DNA of 64,000 bases from Rhodococcus sp. 14-2483-1-2. Its GTDB lineage: Bacteria > Actinomycetota > Actinomycetes > Mycobacteriales > Mycobacteriaceae. This document shows positions 1 through 10,458 of this stretch, in pieces (position 1 is the first letter of the stretch; every line of letters starts with the position of its first letter). The stretch is taken from positions 310,001 through 374,000 of the forward strand of contig NZ_NPFW01000013.1 in NCBI RefSeq assembly GCF_002259405.1, given 5' to 3'. A program made the position numbers and the translations under genes. The notes beneath the pieces are model-generated. The model was not told where the DNA came from and ran no database searches. It was given only the letters and a program-made list of their open reading frames with translations.

Positions 1-1038
1 TACCAATTGCGGATCGACGTCGGCGAGAATTCTCTGGGTACCCAGCGCGGTCACCTCGGCTCCGCGCCTGGACCGCACGAATGCCAGAGTGCGCGCGCCC
101 TCCACCAGTAGATCGGCCATGATGCGCGACGCTTCCGCGCCCGCGGACTTCCTTACCGGAGCACCATTTTCGCCGGTGATCTCCTTGAGCAGCGGTGGTT
201 CCCACAGGGCGACGGTGCGGGCTCCGTGTGGGGATCCGTCTTCGGTGACTTCCGCGCACGGCGCTCCTATGAGGCGACTTGCGGCCCGCCCCGGTTCGGA
301 GGTCGTCGCACTGGCGAGAACGAATACCGGCGATGCTCCGTACCGTGCGCACAGGCGTCGCAACCGGCGTAGTACCAACGCGACATTGGATCCGAAAACG
401 CCACGGTAATAGTGGCATTCGTCGACCACCACGTAGCGGAGGTTGCGGAGGAAGCGCGACCACCGCTCGTGCGAGCCGAGGATGCCGAGATGCAGCATGT
501 CGGGATTGGTGAAGATCCATCGTGCGTTGGCACGGGCCCACTGGCGAATCTCGATCGGCGTGTCGCCGTCGTACGCGCTGGGGAATACCTCGGCGAGTTC
601 GTCTGATACCGAACGCAACTCGTCGGTGATCGAGATCGTGGTGCGCAGCTGATCGGCACCGAGTGCCTTGGTGGGAGCCAGATACAACGCCGTGGCCCGA
701 GCATCGGCGGAGAGCGTCGTCAGAATGGGGAGTTGGTACGCCAGCGATTTGCCCGACGCGGTGCTGGTCGAAAGCACAACATGATTGCCCTCGGCGGCGA
801 GTGTTGCCGCACGTGCCTGATGCGTCCACGGTTGTGCGATCCCACGAGAGGTGATCACCTGCACCACTTCCGGGCCGACCCACGACGGCCAGGAGGCGAA
901 CTGCGAGGCCCGTGCCTGCAGTTCGGCGACGTGGGTCAACGGGCTCTCGCTCGCGGGCGATCCCGCCAACACTCGATCCAGCAACCGCTGCCCGTAGCTC
1001 CCGACATCCGCACCGCCGTGCGGATGGTTCTCGCTCAC
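1..1038 (-). CDS. DEAD/DEAH-box helicase (Rv3649-like), C-terminus beyond the left edge
   Basis: The open frame runs from a GTG start at 1038 off the left edge, giving 346 residues. It has the superfamily 2 helicase layout: a short N-terminal extension, a Q-like region ending in QPWTHQARAA near residues 69-79, Walker A TASGKS near 93-98, and a DECH box at residues 206-209 followed by a YYRGVFGSN stretch. This matches the large actinobacterial helicases that lie divergently next to cspA in mycobacteria (Rv3649), proposed to act in nucleic-acid repair or remodelling. The C-terminal helicase lobe and any DUF1998-like zinc domain would lie outside the window. An upstream in-frame ATG exists at 1053, but the GTG gives the family-like N-terminus. 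Family confident; precise role unknown. Confidence 0.85.
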   Translation of the reverse strand, partial: MSENHPHGGADVGSYGQRLLDRVLAGSPASESPLTHVAELQARASQFASWPSWVGPEVVQVITSRGIAQPWTHQARAATLAAEGNHVVLSTSTASGKSLAYQLPILTTLSADARATALYLAPTKALGADQLRTTISITDELRSVSDELAEVFPSAYDGDTPIEIRQWARANARWIFTNPDMLHLGILGSHERWSRFLRNLRYVVVDECHYYRGVFGSNVALVLRRLRRLCARYGASPVFVLASATTSEPGRAASRLIGAPCAEVTEDGSPHGARTVALWEPPLLKEITGENGAPVRKSAGAEASRIMADLLVEGARTLAFVRSRRGAEVTALGTQRILADVDPQLV

Positions 1039-1437
1039 TGCCGGTCTCCATGCATTCGTTCGATCTACAAGTGCCGTCGGGCTCTTCGCGACCTGGGATC
1101 CTCATGCTAGCGCGGACCCTGCTGGGCTCCTTCGTGCCCTGGTGGAAGCGGCTATTCACCTGTCGGAGGTTGTCCGTTTCGACAACACGGACAAAATGTT
1201 CGAAAACGGTCGACTTTCGACTGTTGCGAACGCGGAACTCATGGTTCACTTGAGCCGGTCGCAGCTTCTGTGTTCGTTCTACGCTCGCAGGATCTATCGT
1301 TGCGGGCGCGGTACTGGAAGAGCTCGTCCGTCAGGGGGAATCCTGAGGGGGATTCAGGAAAGTGCAGCGGTCGGAACCGGCCCGATGGACCGAAAGTGCG
1401 CTCCATCGAATCCGGTGTTAGAAAGAGAAGGAAAAGC
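1039..1437 (+). promoter_or_regulatory. Divergent intergenic region / long cspA leader
   Basis: About 400 bp separate the divergent helicase and cspA starts, with no convincing gene. Part of it presumably forms a long cspA 5' leader, as is usual for cold-shock genes. Visible structure includes a 6-bp hairpin, TCCTGA at 1341-1346 paired with TCAGGA at 1354-1359, and a purine-rich tract GAAAGAGAAGGAAAAGC at 1421-1437 directly before the ATG that serves as ribosome binding site. No clear -35/-10 pair could be chosen by eye, and temperature control is inferred from the family only. Confidence 0.4.
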
Positions 1438-1641
1438 ATGGCTCAGGGAACTGTGAAGTGGTTCAACGCCGAAAAGGGCTTTGGATTCATCGCACCAGAA
1501 GACGGCTCGGCTGACGTCTTCGTCCATTACTCCGAGATTCAGGGCAGCGGCTTCCGCACCCTCGAGGAGAACCAGCGCGTCGAGTTCGAGGTCGGCCAGG
1601 GCACCAAGGGTCCTCAGGCAACGGGCGTTCGCGCAGTCTGA
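1438..1641 (+). CDS. cspA: Cold-shock protein CspA, 67 aa
   Basis: This is a complete cold-shock domain protein of 67 residues, the usual length. It begins [17 protein letters not shown], containing RNP1 (KGFGFI) with RNP2 (VFVHY) near residue 30. The family binds single-stranded RNA and DNA and melts secondary structure in the cytoplasm. The ATG at 1438 is preceded by a strong GGA-containing purine tract and gives the exact family N-terminus; the longer upstream frame has no homology-like content. It is transcribed away from the helicase and ends in a strong hairpin terminator, so it is monocistronic. The position between the helicase and topA matches the mycobacterial order. Confidence 0.97.
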   Translation: MAQGTVKWFNAEKGFGFIAPEDGSADVFVHYSEIQGSGFRTLEENQRVEFEVGQGTKGPQATGVRAV

Positions 1642-1669
1642 TTCTCTTCTTTTCGGAGTCGAGAACCGT

Positions 1670-1724
1670 CATCCCCCTTTTCCAACGGTCGTACGAGGCC
1701 GATGGAAAAGGGGGATGTTTCGTT
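1670..1724 (+). terminator. cspA rho-independent terminator
   Basis: A perfect 15-bp inverted repeat, CATCCCCCTTTTCCA at 1670-1684 and its complement at 1703-1717, encloses an 18-nt loop and is followed by TTTCGTTT. It starts 28 nt after the cspA stop. The stem is long and T-flanked, so it should end cspA transcription efficiently. Confidence 0.85.
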
Positions 1725-1776
1725 TCCGCGAACCACCGGGGAGCGCCGAAAGCCGTGAGCGTGGGCGTCGATGTCC

Positions 1777-1789
1777 TAATGTCCATGCT
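1777..1789 (+). promoter_or_regulatory. Leaderless promoter (-10 TAATGT) for the 1790 gene
   Basis: TAATGT at 1777-1782 fits the actinobacterial -10 consensus TANNNT and ends 7 nt before the GTG at 1790. Transcription would then start on or next to the start codon, giving a leaderless mRNA. There is no Shine-Dalgarno sequence in front of this GTG, which fits. Confidence 0.5.
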
Positions 1790-2377
1790 GTGAACCAGCT
1801 GTCCTTCTTCTCCGCCGAGTCGTTGCCGCCCGCGGTGACCGATCTCAGTGGGCTGCTGGCTGCCACCGGCCATGTCGTCACCTCCGCGGGTGCGGCCCGA
1901 ATTTCCGTCGTCGTCGACGCTCGATGGCGCGCGGATGCCATCGCCGAACTCATTGAGCAATGCGGTCTGACGCCGGAGCTCGGTCGATCGGAAGAGGACA
2001 GGCCACTGGTGCGTACTGCGTCGGTGCCCGAACTGTCCGCGTTGGCGTCTCTGTGGACCAAGGGCGCTGTCAAGGCCGTCCCGCCCGGTTGGGTGCCCGG
2101 TTCCCGCGAACTGCGCGCCTGGGTGCTCGCGTCGGGTCGTCCCGAGGCAGAGGGAGAGCGGTACGTGCTCGGTCTCGATCCGCATGCGCCGGAGACTCAC
2201 GCAGTCCTCGCCCAGTCGCTGATGCGCGCGGGCATCGCGCCGACGCTCATCGGCACTCGTGGGTCCAATCCGGGCCTCCGAATCACCGGTCGACGCCGGC
2301 TGCTGCGGCTCACCGAGAACGTCGGCGAGGCTCCACAGAACGTGGACGCACGTACCAATTGGCCCCACGCCGAGTAG
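1790..2377 (+). CDS. Conserved hypothetical protein (Rv3647c-like), 195 aa
   Basis: This 195-residue soluble protein lies between cspA and topA, the place taken in Mycobacterium tuberculosis by Rv3647c, a protein of about the same size. It has no signal peptide or membrane segment. I see no catalytic motif; the C-terminal half contains an SNPGLRITGRRRLLRL stretch rich in arginine that could contact nucleic acid or phosphate. The GTG at 1790 was chosen over the much longer upstream frame because that frame runs through the cspA gene and its terminator, and because a -10 box sits 7 nt before this GTG. Function unknown; the assignment rests on gene order, length and coding character. Confidence 0.8.
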   Translation: MNQLSFFSAESLPPAVTDLSGLLAATGHVVTSAGAARISVVVDARWRADAIAELIEQCGLTPELGRSEEDRPLVRTASVPELSALASLWTKGAVKAVPPGWVPGSRELRAWVLASGRPEAEGERYVLGLDPHAPETHAVLAQSLMRAGIAPTLIGTRGSNPGLRITGRRRLLRLTENVGEAPQNVDARTNWPHAE

Positions 2378-2486
2378 GCCGATCTGTGACTGATCTGCGA
2401 GTATTTGGCCGACGTATGTCAGTCTGTTAGTAGTGGGACAGGCAAATCTGCCTGTGAAAACGCACTAGGGAAGGTTCGGCAGCAAG

Positions 2487-5474
<2,988 letters not shown>

Positions 5475-5482
5475 CCCGCGAG

Positions 5483-5530
5483 CTCGAAGTTATGGATGGG
5501 ATTTCGGCCGAATGCGTCCATAACTTCGAG
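5483..5530 (+). terminator. Hairpin between topA and holB
   Basis: CTCGAAGTTATGGA at 5483-5496 and its exact complement at 5517-5530 form a 14-bp stem, 8 nt after the topA stop. The 20-nt loop contains its own small palindrome, TTCGGCCGAA. There is no T-run after the stem, so this is either a T-less actinobacterial terminator or a 3'-end stabilising structure. Confidence 0.6.
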
Positions 5531-5605
5531 TTCGGCGATTCTCGGCCGCGCGAGCCGTACCTGCCCGCGCCGGGGTAGTCGGTCCCAACCGTTAGGGTTG
5601 CGTGC

Positions 5606-6793
5606 ATGGCGGGTGTGTTCGATCGATTGGTCGGTCAGGAAGATGTCGAGGCCGATCTGACGGCCGCGGCGGTGGCTGCTCGCACCGGCGTCGACTCGTC
5701 GGCGATGACGCATTCCTGGCTGTTCACCGGCCCTCCCGGATCCGGACGTTCCATCGCCGCCCTGTGCTTCGCCGCGGCATTGCAGTGCACCACCGAGGGC
5801 GTTCCGGGGTGCGGGCACTGTCAGGCGTGCTCGACGACCATGGCCGGTACCCACGGGGATGTGCGACGCGTCGTGCCCGAGGGATTGAGCATCAGCACCA
5901 AGGAGATGCGCGACATCGTCTCCATCGCCTCGCGTCGACCCAGCACCGGGTTGTGGCAGGTGGTGGTGGTCGAGGACGCCGACCGGCTTACCGAAGGTGC
6001 CGGAAACGTGTTGCTGAAGGTCGTCGAGGAGCCCCCTGCCAAGACGGTGTTCCTGCTGTGTGCGCCGTCGGTCGACCCGCAGGACATCTCGGTGACGCTG
6101 CGTTCGCGGTGCAGGCACGTCTCGCTGGTCACGCCCACGGTGCCGGCGATCGCGCAGGTACTGCAGACCCGCGACAAGCTCGACGCCGAGACTGCGGAGT
6201 GGGCCGCGTCGATCAGCGGCGGCCACGTGGGCAGAGCGCGTCGTCTCGCCACCGACGAGGATGCGCGAGCGCGTCGCAAACGTGCACTGGCTCTGGCGTC
6301 GGCTGCGGCTCGCCCCAATCAGGCGTACCTCGCGGCCGAGGAGTTGGTGAAGGCCGCCGAGGACGAAGCCAAGGAGATGAGTGCCTCCCGCGACGAGGCC
6401 GAGACCGAGGAATTGCGGACGGCTCTGGGTGCGGGCGGTACCGGCAAGGGTGCGGCGGGTGCGCTGCGCGGCTCGGCCGGGGTGCTCAAGGATCTCGAGA
6501 AGCGGCAGAAGTCGCGTGCCACCAGGACCGGTCGTGATTCACTCGATCGCGCGCTGATGGATCTGGTGGGCCTGTATCGAGATGCGCTCGCGCGCTCGTA
6601 CGGATCGACCGCGACCGCCACTCACCCCGACATGGCCGAGCAGGCCGAGCGCATGGCAAAAGCCGTCTCGCCCGAGGCGCTGCTGAAGAGCATCGAGGCG
6701 ATCCTCGAATGCCGAGAGTCGTTGGCTGTCAACGCAAAACCGAAATTCGCCATCTACGCGTTGGTCGGGACGCTGGGCGACGTGCTGCGCTAG
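5606..6793 (+). CDS. holB: DNA polymerase III subunit delta', 395 aa
   Basis: Clamp-loader delta' subunit that opens the sliding clamp during replication. The N-terminal AAA+ domain has a GPPGSGRS loop at residues 42-49 with Arg in place of the Walker A lysine, in line with delta' being a non-ATPase member of the complex. A zinc module with four cysteines (C61, C69, C72, C75) follows. The VVEEPPAKTVFLL segment and the TLRSRCRHV arginine motif are typical of delta' subunits. The C-terminal third is helical. The length is typical for actinobacterial delta'. It starts at ATG 5606 and its stop overlaps the convergent gene by 4 bp. Confidence 0.95.
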   Translation: MAGVFDRLVGQEDVEADLTAAAVAARTGVDSSAMTHSWLFTGPPGSGRSIAALCFAAALQCTTEGVPGCGHCQACSTTMAGTHGDVRRVVPEGLSISTKEMRDIVSIASRRPSTGLWQVVVVEDADRLTEGAGNVLLKVVEEPPAKTVFLLCAPSVDPQDISVTLRSRCRHVSLVTPTVPAIAQVLQTRDKLDAETAEWAASISGGHVGRARRLATDEDARARRKRALALASAAARPNQAYLAAEELVKAAEDEAKEMSASRDEAETEELRTALGAGGTGKGAAGALRGSAGVLKDLEKRQKSRATRTGRDSLDRALMDLVGLYRDALARSYGSTATATHPDMAEQAERMAKAVSPEALLKSIEAILECRESLAVNAKPKFAIYALVGTLGDVLR

Positions 6794-7308
6794 TCCTGCG
6801 CTTTCTTCCGAGCCCGCGAAGCTCGAAGATTGGCAACGTTGCCGCAGGTCTTCACGTCGTGCCAGACGCCACTGTTGTTGCGTGAGCGGTCGTAGAAGGC
6901 GGATCCGCAGGCCTCGTTCTTGCATCGCTTGAGTCGGCGCCACGTGTCCGCCTGTTGCGCGAGAAGCACTTCGGACCAGATCTGCGACGCGATGTAGGCG
7001 GCACCGGTGCCGGTGGGCGAGAGTCGGACGGTGCCGTCGATGCCCGGAACGAGCTCGACTGGAACAGCCGGCCGTGCAGCCATATCGCCTGCAACGGCTG
7101 CTTCCACATCGGACCGCAATGTCCGTAGCGCGGCTGCGTCCTCGTTCGAGAGGGCCGTCCCCCAGGTGGAGGACGCTGACTTGCCGTCTGCGATGAGGTC
7201 GGGCAGGTCGTACTCGTCGATGGCTCGCGTGTTGAGCAGATTCTGCACCACCTGCAAGCCGTCGGGTGCCGGCGCGAGGCGGAAGCGCTCCGTCGGGGAC
7301 AGGGACAT
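6790..7308 (-). CDS. CGNR zinc-finger / ABATE-domain putative regulator, 172 aa
   Basis: An N-terminal ABATE-type domain (formerly DUF1470) of about 120 residues precedes a C-terminal CGNR zinc finger. The finger reads RCKNEACGSAFYD, then KTCGNVANLRASRARKK, where the hallmark CGNR appears as CGNV-N. Such proteins are presumed DNA-binding stress regulators, with the basic tail reading DNA. The gene converges on holB with stop codons overlapping, and is divergent from the SDR gene at 7397, with an 88-bp intergenic region holding a TTGAC/GTCAA inverted repeat, so control of the SDR and itself is plausible. A second CGNR protein with a canonical motif lies at 42990-43523. Confidence 0.85.
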   Translation of the reverse strand: MSLSPTERFRLAPAPDGLQVVQNLLNTRAIDEYDLPDLIADGKSASSTWGTALSNEDAAALRTLRSDVEAAVAGDMAARPAVPVELVPGIDGTVRLSPTGTGAAYIASQIWSEVLLAQQADTWRRLKRCKNEACGSAFYDRSRNNSGVWHDVKTCGNVANLRASRARKKAQD

Positions 7309-7396
7309 ATGTGAACCCTATTTGACTATGTCGCACTGGTCAACTAGGAATGACAGAATCAAAAACATTTGACCTCTGTCTCGAAAGGTGACGGCC
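7309..7396. promoter_or_regulatory. Divergent promoter/operator region (CGNR regulator and SDR)
   Basis: TTGAC at 7322-7326 and GTCAA at 7339-7343 form an interrupted palindrome with a 12-bp spacer. On the + strand, TTGACT at 7322 could be a -35 box with a weak -10 (TAGGAA, 7345-7350) 17 bp downstream. GAAAGG at 7383-7388 is the ribosome binding site that fixes the SDR start at 7397. Confidence 0.4.
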
Positions 7397-8092
7397 ATGG
7401 TGTCGATTCAAGGAGCAACAGTGTTGGTGACCGGCGGTCAGCGCGGTCTGGGCAAAGCGACGGTCGACGCGTTGCTCGAACGTGGGGCCGCGAAGGTCTA
7501 CGCGACGGCGAGGAGCCCGCGCGAGGACTCCGATCCTCGGGTGGTGCCGGTTGCCCTCGATGTCACCGACGCCGATTCCATTGCAGCGCTTGGTGATATC
7601 GCGTCCGACGTGTCGATCGTCTTCAACAACGCAGGCGCTCCCGGGACGACACCTCTGCTGACGACCTCGATCGACGACATCCGCGCGGTGTTCGAGACCA
7701 ACGTGTTCGGCGCGCTGCGAATCGCTCAGGAATTCGCGCCGATCCTGAAGTCCAACGGGGGCGGCGCGCTCGTCGACATCCACTCGGTGCTGTCCTGGCT
7801 CGGCGGCGCAGGCGCGTACGGGGCGTCCAAGGCGGCGATCTGGTCGGTCACCAACTCGCTGCGGCTCGAGCTCGCACCGCAGGGAACCCTCGTCGTCGGG
7901 GTGCATCTGGGATACACCGACACCGACATGATCGCCGAGCTGAACGTGCCGAAGAACGACCCACGCGATGTGGTGCGCCAGGTCCTCGACGCCGTCGAGG
8001 CCGGCGAGACCGAAGTGCTCGCCGACGACCTGACCAGGCACGTCAAGGCGATCCTGAGCGGGCCGGCAGAGGGACTCGGGCTCGCAGGCTGA
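7397..8092 (+). CDS. SDR family oxidoreductase, 231 aa
   Basis: Classical short-chain dehydrogenase/reductase. It has the TGGQRGLGKA cofactor loop in the N-terminus, FNNAG in the fourth strand region, a catalytic serine in IHSVLSW and YGASK as the Tyr-Lys pair. The fold uses NAD(P)H; the substrate cannot be told. The ATG at 7397 is preferred over the GTG at 7388 because the ribosome binding site GAAAGG overlaps that GTG and lies 8 nt before the ATG. It is divergent from the CGNR regulator and followed by the tRNA-Thr gene. Confidence 0.88.
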   Translation: MVSIQGATVLVTGGQRGLGKATVDALLERGAAKVYATARSPREDSDPRVVPVALDVTDADSIAALGDIASDVSIVFNNAGAPGTTPLLTTSIDDIRAVFETNVFGALRIAQEFAPILKSNGGGALVDIHSVLSWLGGAGAYGASKAAIWSVTNSLRLELAPQGTLVVGVHLGYTDTDMIAELNVPKNDPRDVVRQVLDAVEAGETEVLADDLTRHVKAILSGPAEGLGLAG

Positions 8093-8158
8093 TCGCCGGG
8101 GGAGGCGATTTTCGTTTCGACGTGATGCTCCGTTAGACTCACCAACGCCGAAAGGCAC

Positions 8159-8234
8159 GCCGCCTTAGCTCAGTCGGTAGAGCATTTCACTCGTAATGAA
8201 AAGGTCAAGAGTTCGATTCTCTTAGGCGGCTCCA
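8159..8234 (+). tRNA. tRNA-Thr (anticodon CGT)
   Basis: A complete cloverleaf of 76 nt including encoded CCA. The acceptor stem GCCGCCT pairs with AGGCGGC, the anticodon arm TTTCA-CTCGTAA-TGAAA carries CGT (reads ACG, threonine), and the T arm AAGAG-TTCGATT-CTCTT is intact. From nt 32 onward (8190) the sequence is repeated at 18552, marking it as the integration site of the downstream island. The left copy is the intact, functional tRNA. Confidence 0.96.
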
Positions 8235-8280
8235 CCAGCAGGCCCCTGGCATGCACCAGCGTGTTGGGGGCCTTTTTGGT
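8190..8280 (+). repeat. attL: left direct repeat (tRNA-Thr 3' part plus terminator)
   Basis: The repeat begins CTCGTAATG in the anticodon loop and extends through CCA and the terminator T-run. Positions 8190-8244 are identical to 18552-18606; 8245-8280 differ from the right copy at five positions. Confidence 0.9.
8240..8277 (+). terminator. tRNA-Thr terminator
   Basis: AGGCCCC at 8240-8246 pairs with GGGGCCT at 8267-8273, followed by TTTT. A diverged copy of the same terminator follows the tRNA fragment at 18602-18640. Confidence 0.75.
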
Positions 8281-8304
8281 TAGACGACCAGGTGTCCTGT
8301 GTGA

Positions 8305-8466
8305 TCACGTTGTGTCAACGTTCGATCCGGCGCAACGTAGGCAGACGTCGCTCGGCAGTTCGAAGTTGTCGACCGATTTGGTCCACCCACACGCCTCGCA
8401 GCGCTTCTCCTTCGATGGGCGAGATGGCTTCGACGCTCGTTTGGCCCGACATCGTCTCATCGCCAT
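8305..8466 (-). CDS. Small zinc-ribbon protein, 53 aa
   Basis: A short basic N-terminus precedes two CxxC knuckles, C23/C26 in RCEACGWTK and C42/C45 in VCLRCAG, separated by 15 residues. This spacing suits a zinc ribbon, similar in style to the zinc-binding part of phage recombination-endonuclease VII-like proteins, but the rest of that domain is absent. The frame can extend to an ATG at 8517 (70 aa); 8466 is preferred because AGG lies 6 nt before it. The gene lies just inside the left island end. It could be a DNA-binding accessory factor or a remnant of a longer gene. Confidence 0.45.
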   Translation of the reverse strand: MAMRRCRAKRASKPSRPSKEKRCEACGWTKSVDNFELPSDVCLRCAGSNVDTT

Positions 8467-8637
8467 CTGCGACCTGTCGTGTGAACAATTGCGGTGATGT
8501 CCCATGGGCGCTGGCATGGCAGCGATCGTGAGAGCGATCGAAAGACGCTGAGATCGGTCGCCGAGAGCCCTCGCACGTCGACTGTTCGATCGCGCCTTAC
8601 GTTGCGTATGCGCGTGGCTGACGGGCGGTGTGGTGCT

Positions 8638-9321
8638 TTATTGGTCGCGGTCACCTTCTGCGAACTTAGCGATGCCCTTAGTGAGGTCGACGACGTTTAC
8701 TCCTGATACGGCCAGAATCCATGATGTCAGCTCGGGAGTCGCAACGAGGAGCACCCCCAGCGCGATGGATAGCTGCAGGAACACAAGGGTAAGTAGGCTG
8801 AGTCGCGCAACTTCAAGAGAAACATCGCGCGTCTTGGCGATCCATGACGTGCCCTCATCCAGCGCTTGGCGTGTCTCTTCGTCACCGGATACGAACTCAG
8901 ACTCAAACTCGTTCAGCGCATCGGCATCGACCTGATCAGTCGAAACTAGTTGAAGAGTGCCAGGAATTTCTTCCGCAATCGGTATCGGTGTCGTTCGCCT
9001 GAGACGACGCGATAGGGTCTGAACCCAAGCTGCGTCGGGCGGGAGAGGAATGGCGGGCAACTGGGCACCGATAGTGCGCGTGAGCTGATCGACCGCCTTC
9101 TGAATTGTGTCGAGCTGATCGACCTGCATGGAGCCAAGGGCGGCCTCGTACTGGGAGAATGCTGTCGTGATCTGTCGGTTGTGCCGCCGCAGTTGCTCGG
9201 TTACCTCGTGCATCTGCCTTGATGTGGGGATCGCTCCCTGTTGTTGCTTTTCGGCCATCACCCGCTGAACTTCCGCGATTGCCTTCAGAGTCTGTGCGTC
9301 GAGGCTGCGAATTGTTGCCAA
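8638..9321 (-). CDS. Unknown membrane-anchored protein, about 227 aa
   Basis: I do not recognise the family. The N-terminal 100 residues are predicted helical and possibly coiled-coil (VQRVMAEKQQQ, EQLRRHNRQITTAF), the middle is acidic, and the C-terminus holds one or two hydrophobic segments around SLLTLVFLQLSIALGVLLV and LTSWILAVSGVNVV. It would therefore be anchored by its C-terminus with a cytoplasmic helical body. The start is uncertain: TTG at 9321 has GGAAGG 7 nt upstream, while the frame can extend to a TTG at 9360 with no ribosome binding site. It is divergent from the gene at 9490, with which it shares an intergenic region of about 170 bp. Confidence 0.65.
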   Translation of the reverse strand: MATIRSLDAQTLKAIAEVQRVMAEKQQQGAIPTSRQMHEVTEQLRRHNRQITTAFSQYEAALGSMQVDQLDTIQKAVDQLTRTIGAQLPAIPLPPDAAWVQTLSRRLRRTTPIPIAEEIPGTLQLVSTDQVDADALNEFESEFVSGDEETRQALDEGTSWIAKTRDVSLEVARLSLLTLVFLQLSIALGVLLVATPELTSWILAVSGVNVVDLTKGIAKFAEGDRDQ

Positions 9322-9489
9322 CGTGGAACCTTCCGCTTCAGCGCGAGTGTCCGTCTTCAAGACACAATACGGGCGGAGCAGCCGCTGTGAGCGAATTCCG
9401 GGATCGGAACCATGACACCGTTCAGGACGTCCAGTCGAGATGGGCTAGATCGAGCGGGTGGTGTGGATACGCTCGGCGCGGGAGGTTCG

Positions 9490-9993
9490 ATGTGGGAAGT
9501 TTTTATCGGTGCGGCCGTCGCGCTCGTAAGCGGATTCGGCGGGGCGTGGTTACAAGCACAAAGCAGCAAACAGCTGTTGGCAACGCAGCTAGCGGATGCA
9601 GAGAATGCTCGAGAGGAGGCGTATGCGCGAGAAGACCACACGAGATTTGCAGAGCAGAAGCGGGCTGCGTACGCGTCGCTGATGTCCAACTGGTCCAATC
9701 TCGACTACAGGCGTGCCGAGGCCGATGAAGCAGTTGCCGCGGCGGCGGAATTACCAGAACCAGACCCGTTGGACGGTGGGGCACTGTCGCAGGCCCGCGA
9801 CCTTCACGCCGAAGCGGCCCGATTGTCGGAGGAGGTCCATCGTATGCTGGAGGCGGTGATCGCTGCGATGGAGACGGTCCTTTTGCTGGCTCCCTCTGAA
9901 GTACGTGACGCTCTGCCTGAGTCCTCTGCCCCCGAGGCAGCGCGCAGTGCCTTTCTCAAGGCTGCCCGGCTTGATTTGGGAATACCCGACTAG
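9490..9993 (+). CDS. Unknown protein with N-terminal membrane anchor, 167 aa
   Basis: One hydrophobic segment near residues 4-22 (VFIGAAVALVSGFGGAWL) is followed by a long, charged alpha-helical region rich in Ala and Glu that looks coiled-coil. No catalytic motif is visible. The start at 9490 is set by GGAGG at 9481-9485, although the frame remains open back to 9412. The layout, a short anchor plus a long helical cytoplasmic part, mirrors the divergent neighbour at 8638, so the two may form a membrane pair. Similar small helical proteins of unknown role are common in actinobacterial islands. Confidence 0.7.
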   Translation: MWEVFIGAAVALVSGFGGAWLQAQSSKQLLATQLADAENAREEAYAREDHTRFAEQKRAAYASLMSNWSNLDYRRAEADEAVAAAAELPEPDPLDGGALSQARDLHAEAARLSEEVHRMLEAVIAAMETVLLLAPSEVRDALPESSAPEAARSAFLKAARLDLGIPD

Positions 9994-10047
9994 CGACAGA
10001 GTTCAGTGTCGTGAGGTTGTTTGGTGGTAGCTGGCCAGCGAGTGAAC

Positions 10048-10251
10048 CTACGACCGTGCACGACGCGGGACGATCGCTGACGCGGCTTCTGCGGCTGCGA
10101 GGGCAACGCCGGGGTAGACCGCTGTGTACGTGTTCGCTGTCGTCGCGAGATCCGCGTGACCGAGAGTTTCCTGGACTACCTTCATGTCGACGTTGGCTGC
10201 GAGCATGAGCGACGCTGCGCCGTGCGGAGGTTGGTCATGAAACGGAGTCAT
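10048..10251 (-). pseudogene. Tyrosine recombinase/integrase remnant (C-terminal about 65 aa)
   Basis: The translation carries the hallmark end of phage-type integrases: HGAASLMLAANVDMKVVQE, then LGHADLATTANTYTAV, with the GH motif and the nucleophilic tyrosine in NTYTAV. The second catalytic arginine region, normally HDLRHG, reads HDQPPHG, so the active site is broken, and nothing upstream in any frame continues the catalytic or core-binding domains. It lies about 2 kb inside the left att repeat, as expected for the integrase that inserted the island. The gene is a deletion remnant; mobility would need an integrase supplied from elsewhere. Confidence 0.85.
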
Positions 10252-10458
10252 CGTCCTGAGCGACCGCCGCGATATGCATCCAGCGAGCTATACGACCATT
10301 CTCGATATGCAGGTTTACAAGCAGTGGCGCAGAACCGCTATGCGGCAACGGAAATTAACAATCCCCGCGCCCGACCCGGCAAGCAATCCTAGACCGCGTC
10401 GAGCACGAACGGCCGCGGGTCAGAACCACCTGGGGTTCGACGATAGCGAGACCTCGGC

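Noticed and set aside
1481..1789. N-terminal 103-codon extension of the 1790 gene
   Set aside because: It overlaps cspA in another frame and passes through the cspA terminator; the GTG at 1790 with a -10 box is better supported.
5606..6793. Walker A Lys to Arg change in holB as a mutation
   Set aside because: Delta' subunits are naturally non-ATPase clamp-loader components with degenerate P-loops, so this is expected.
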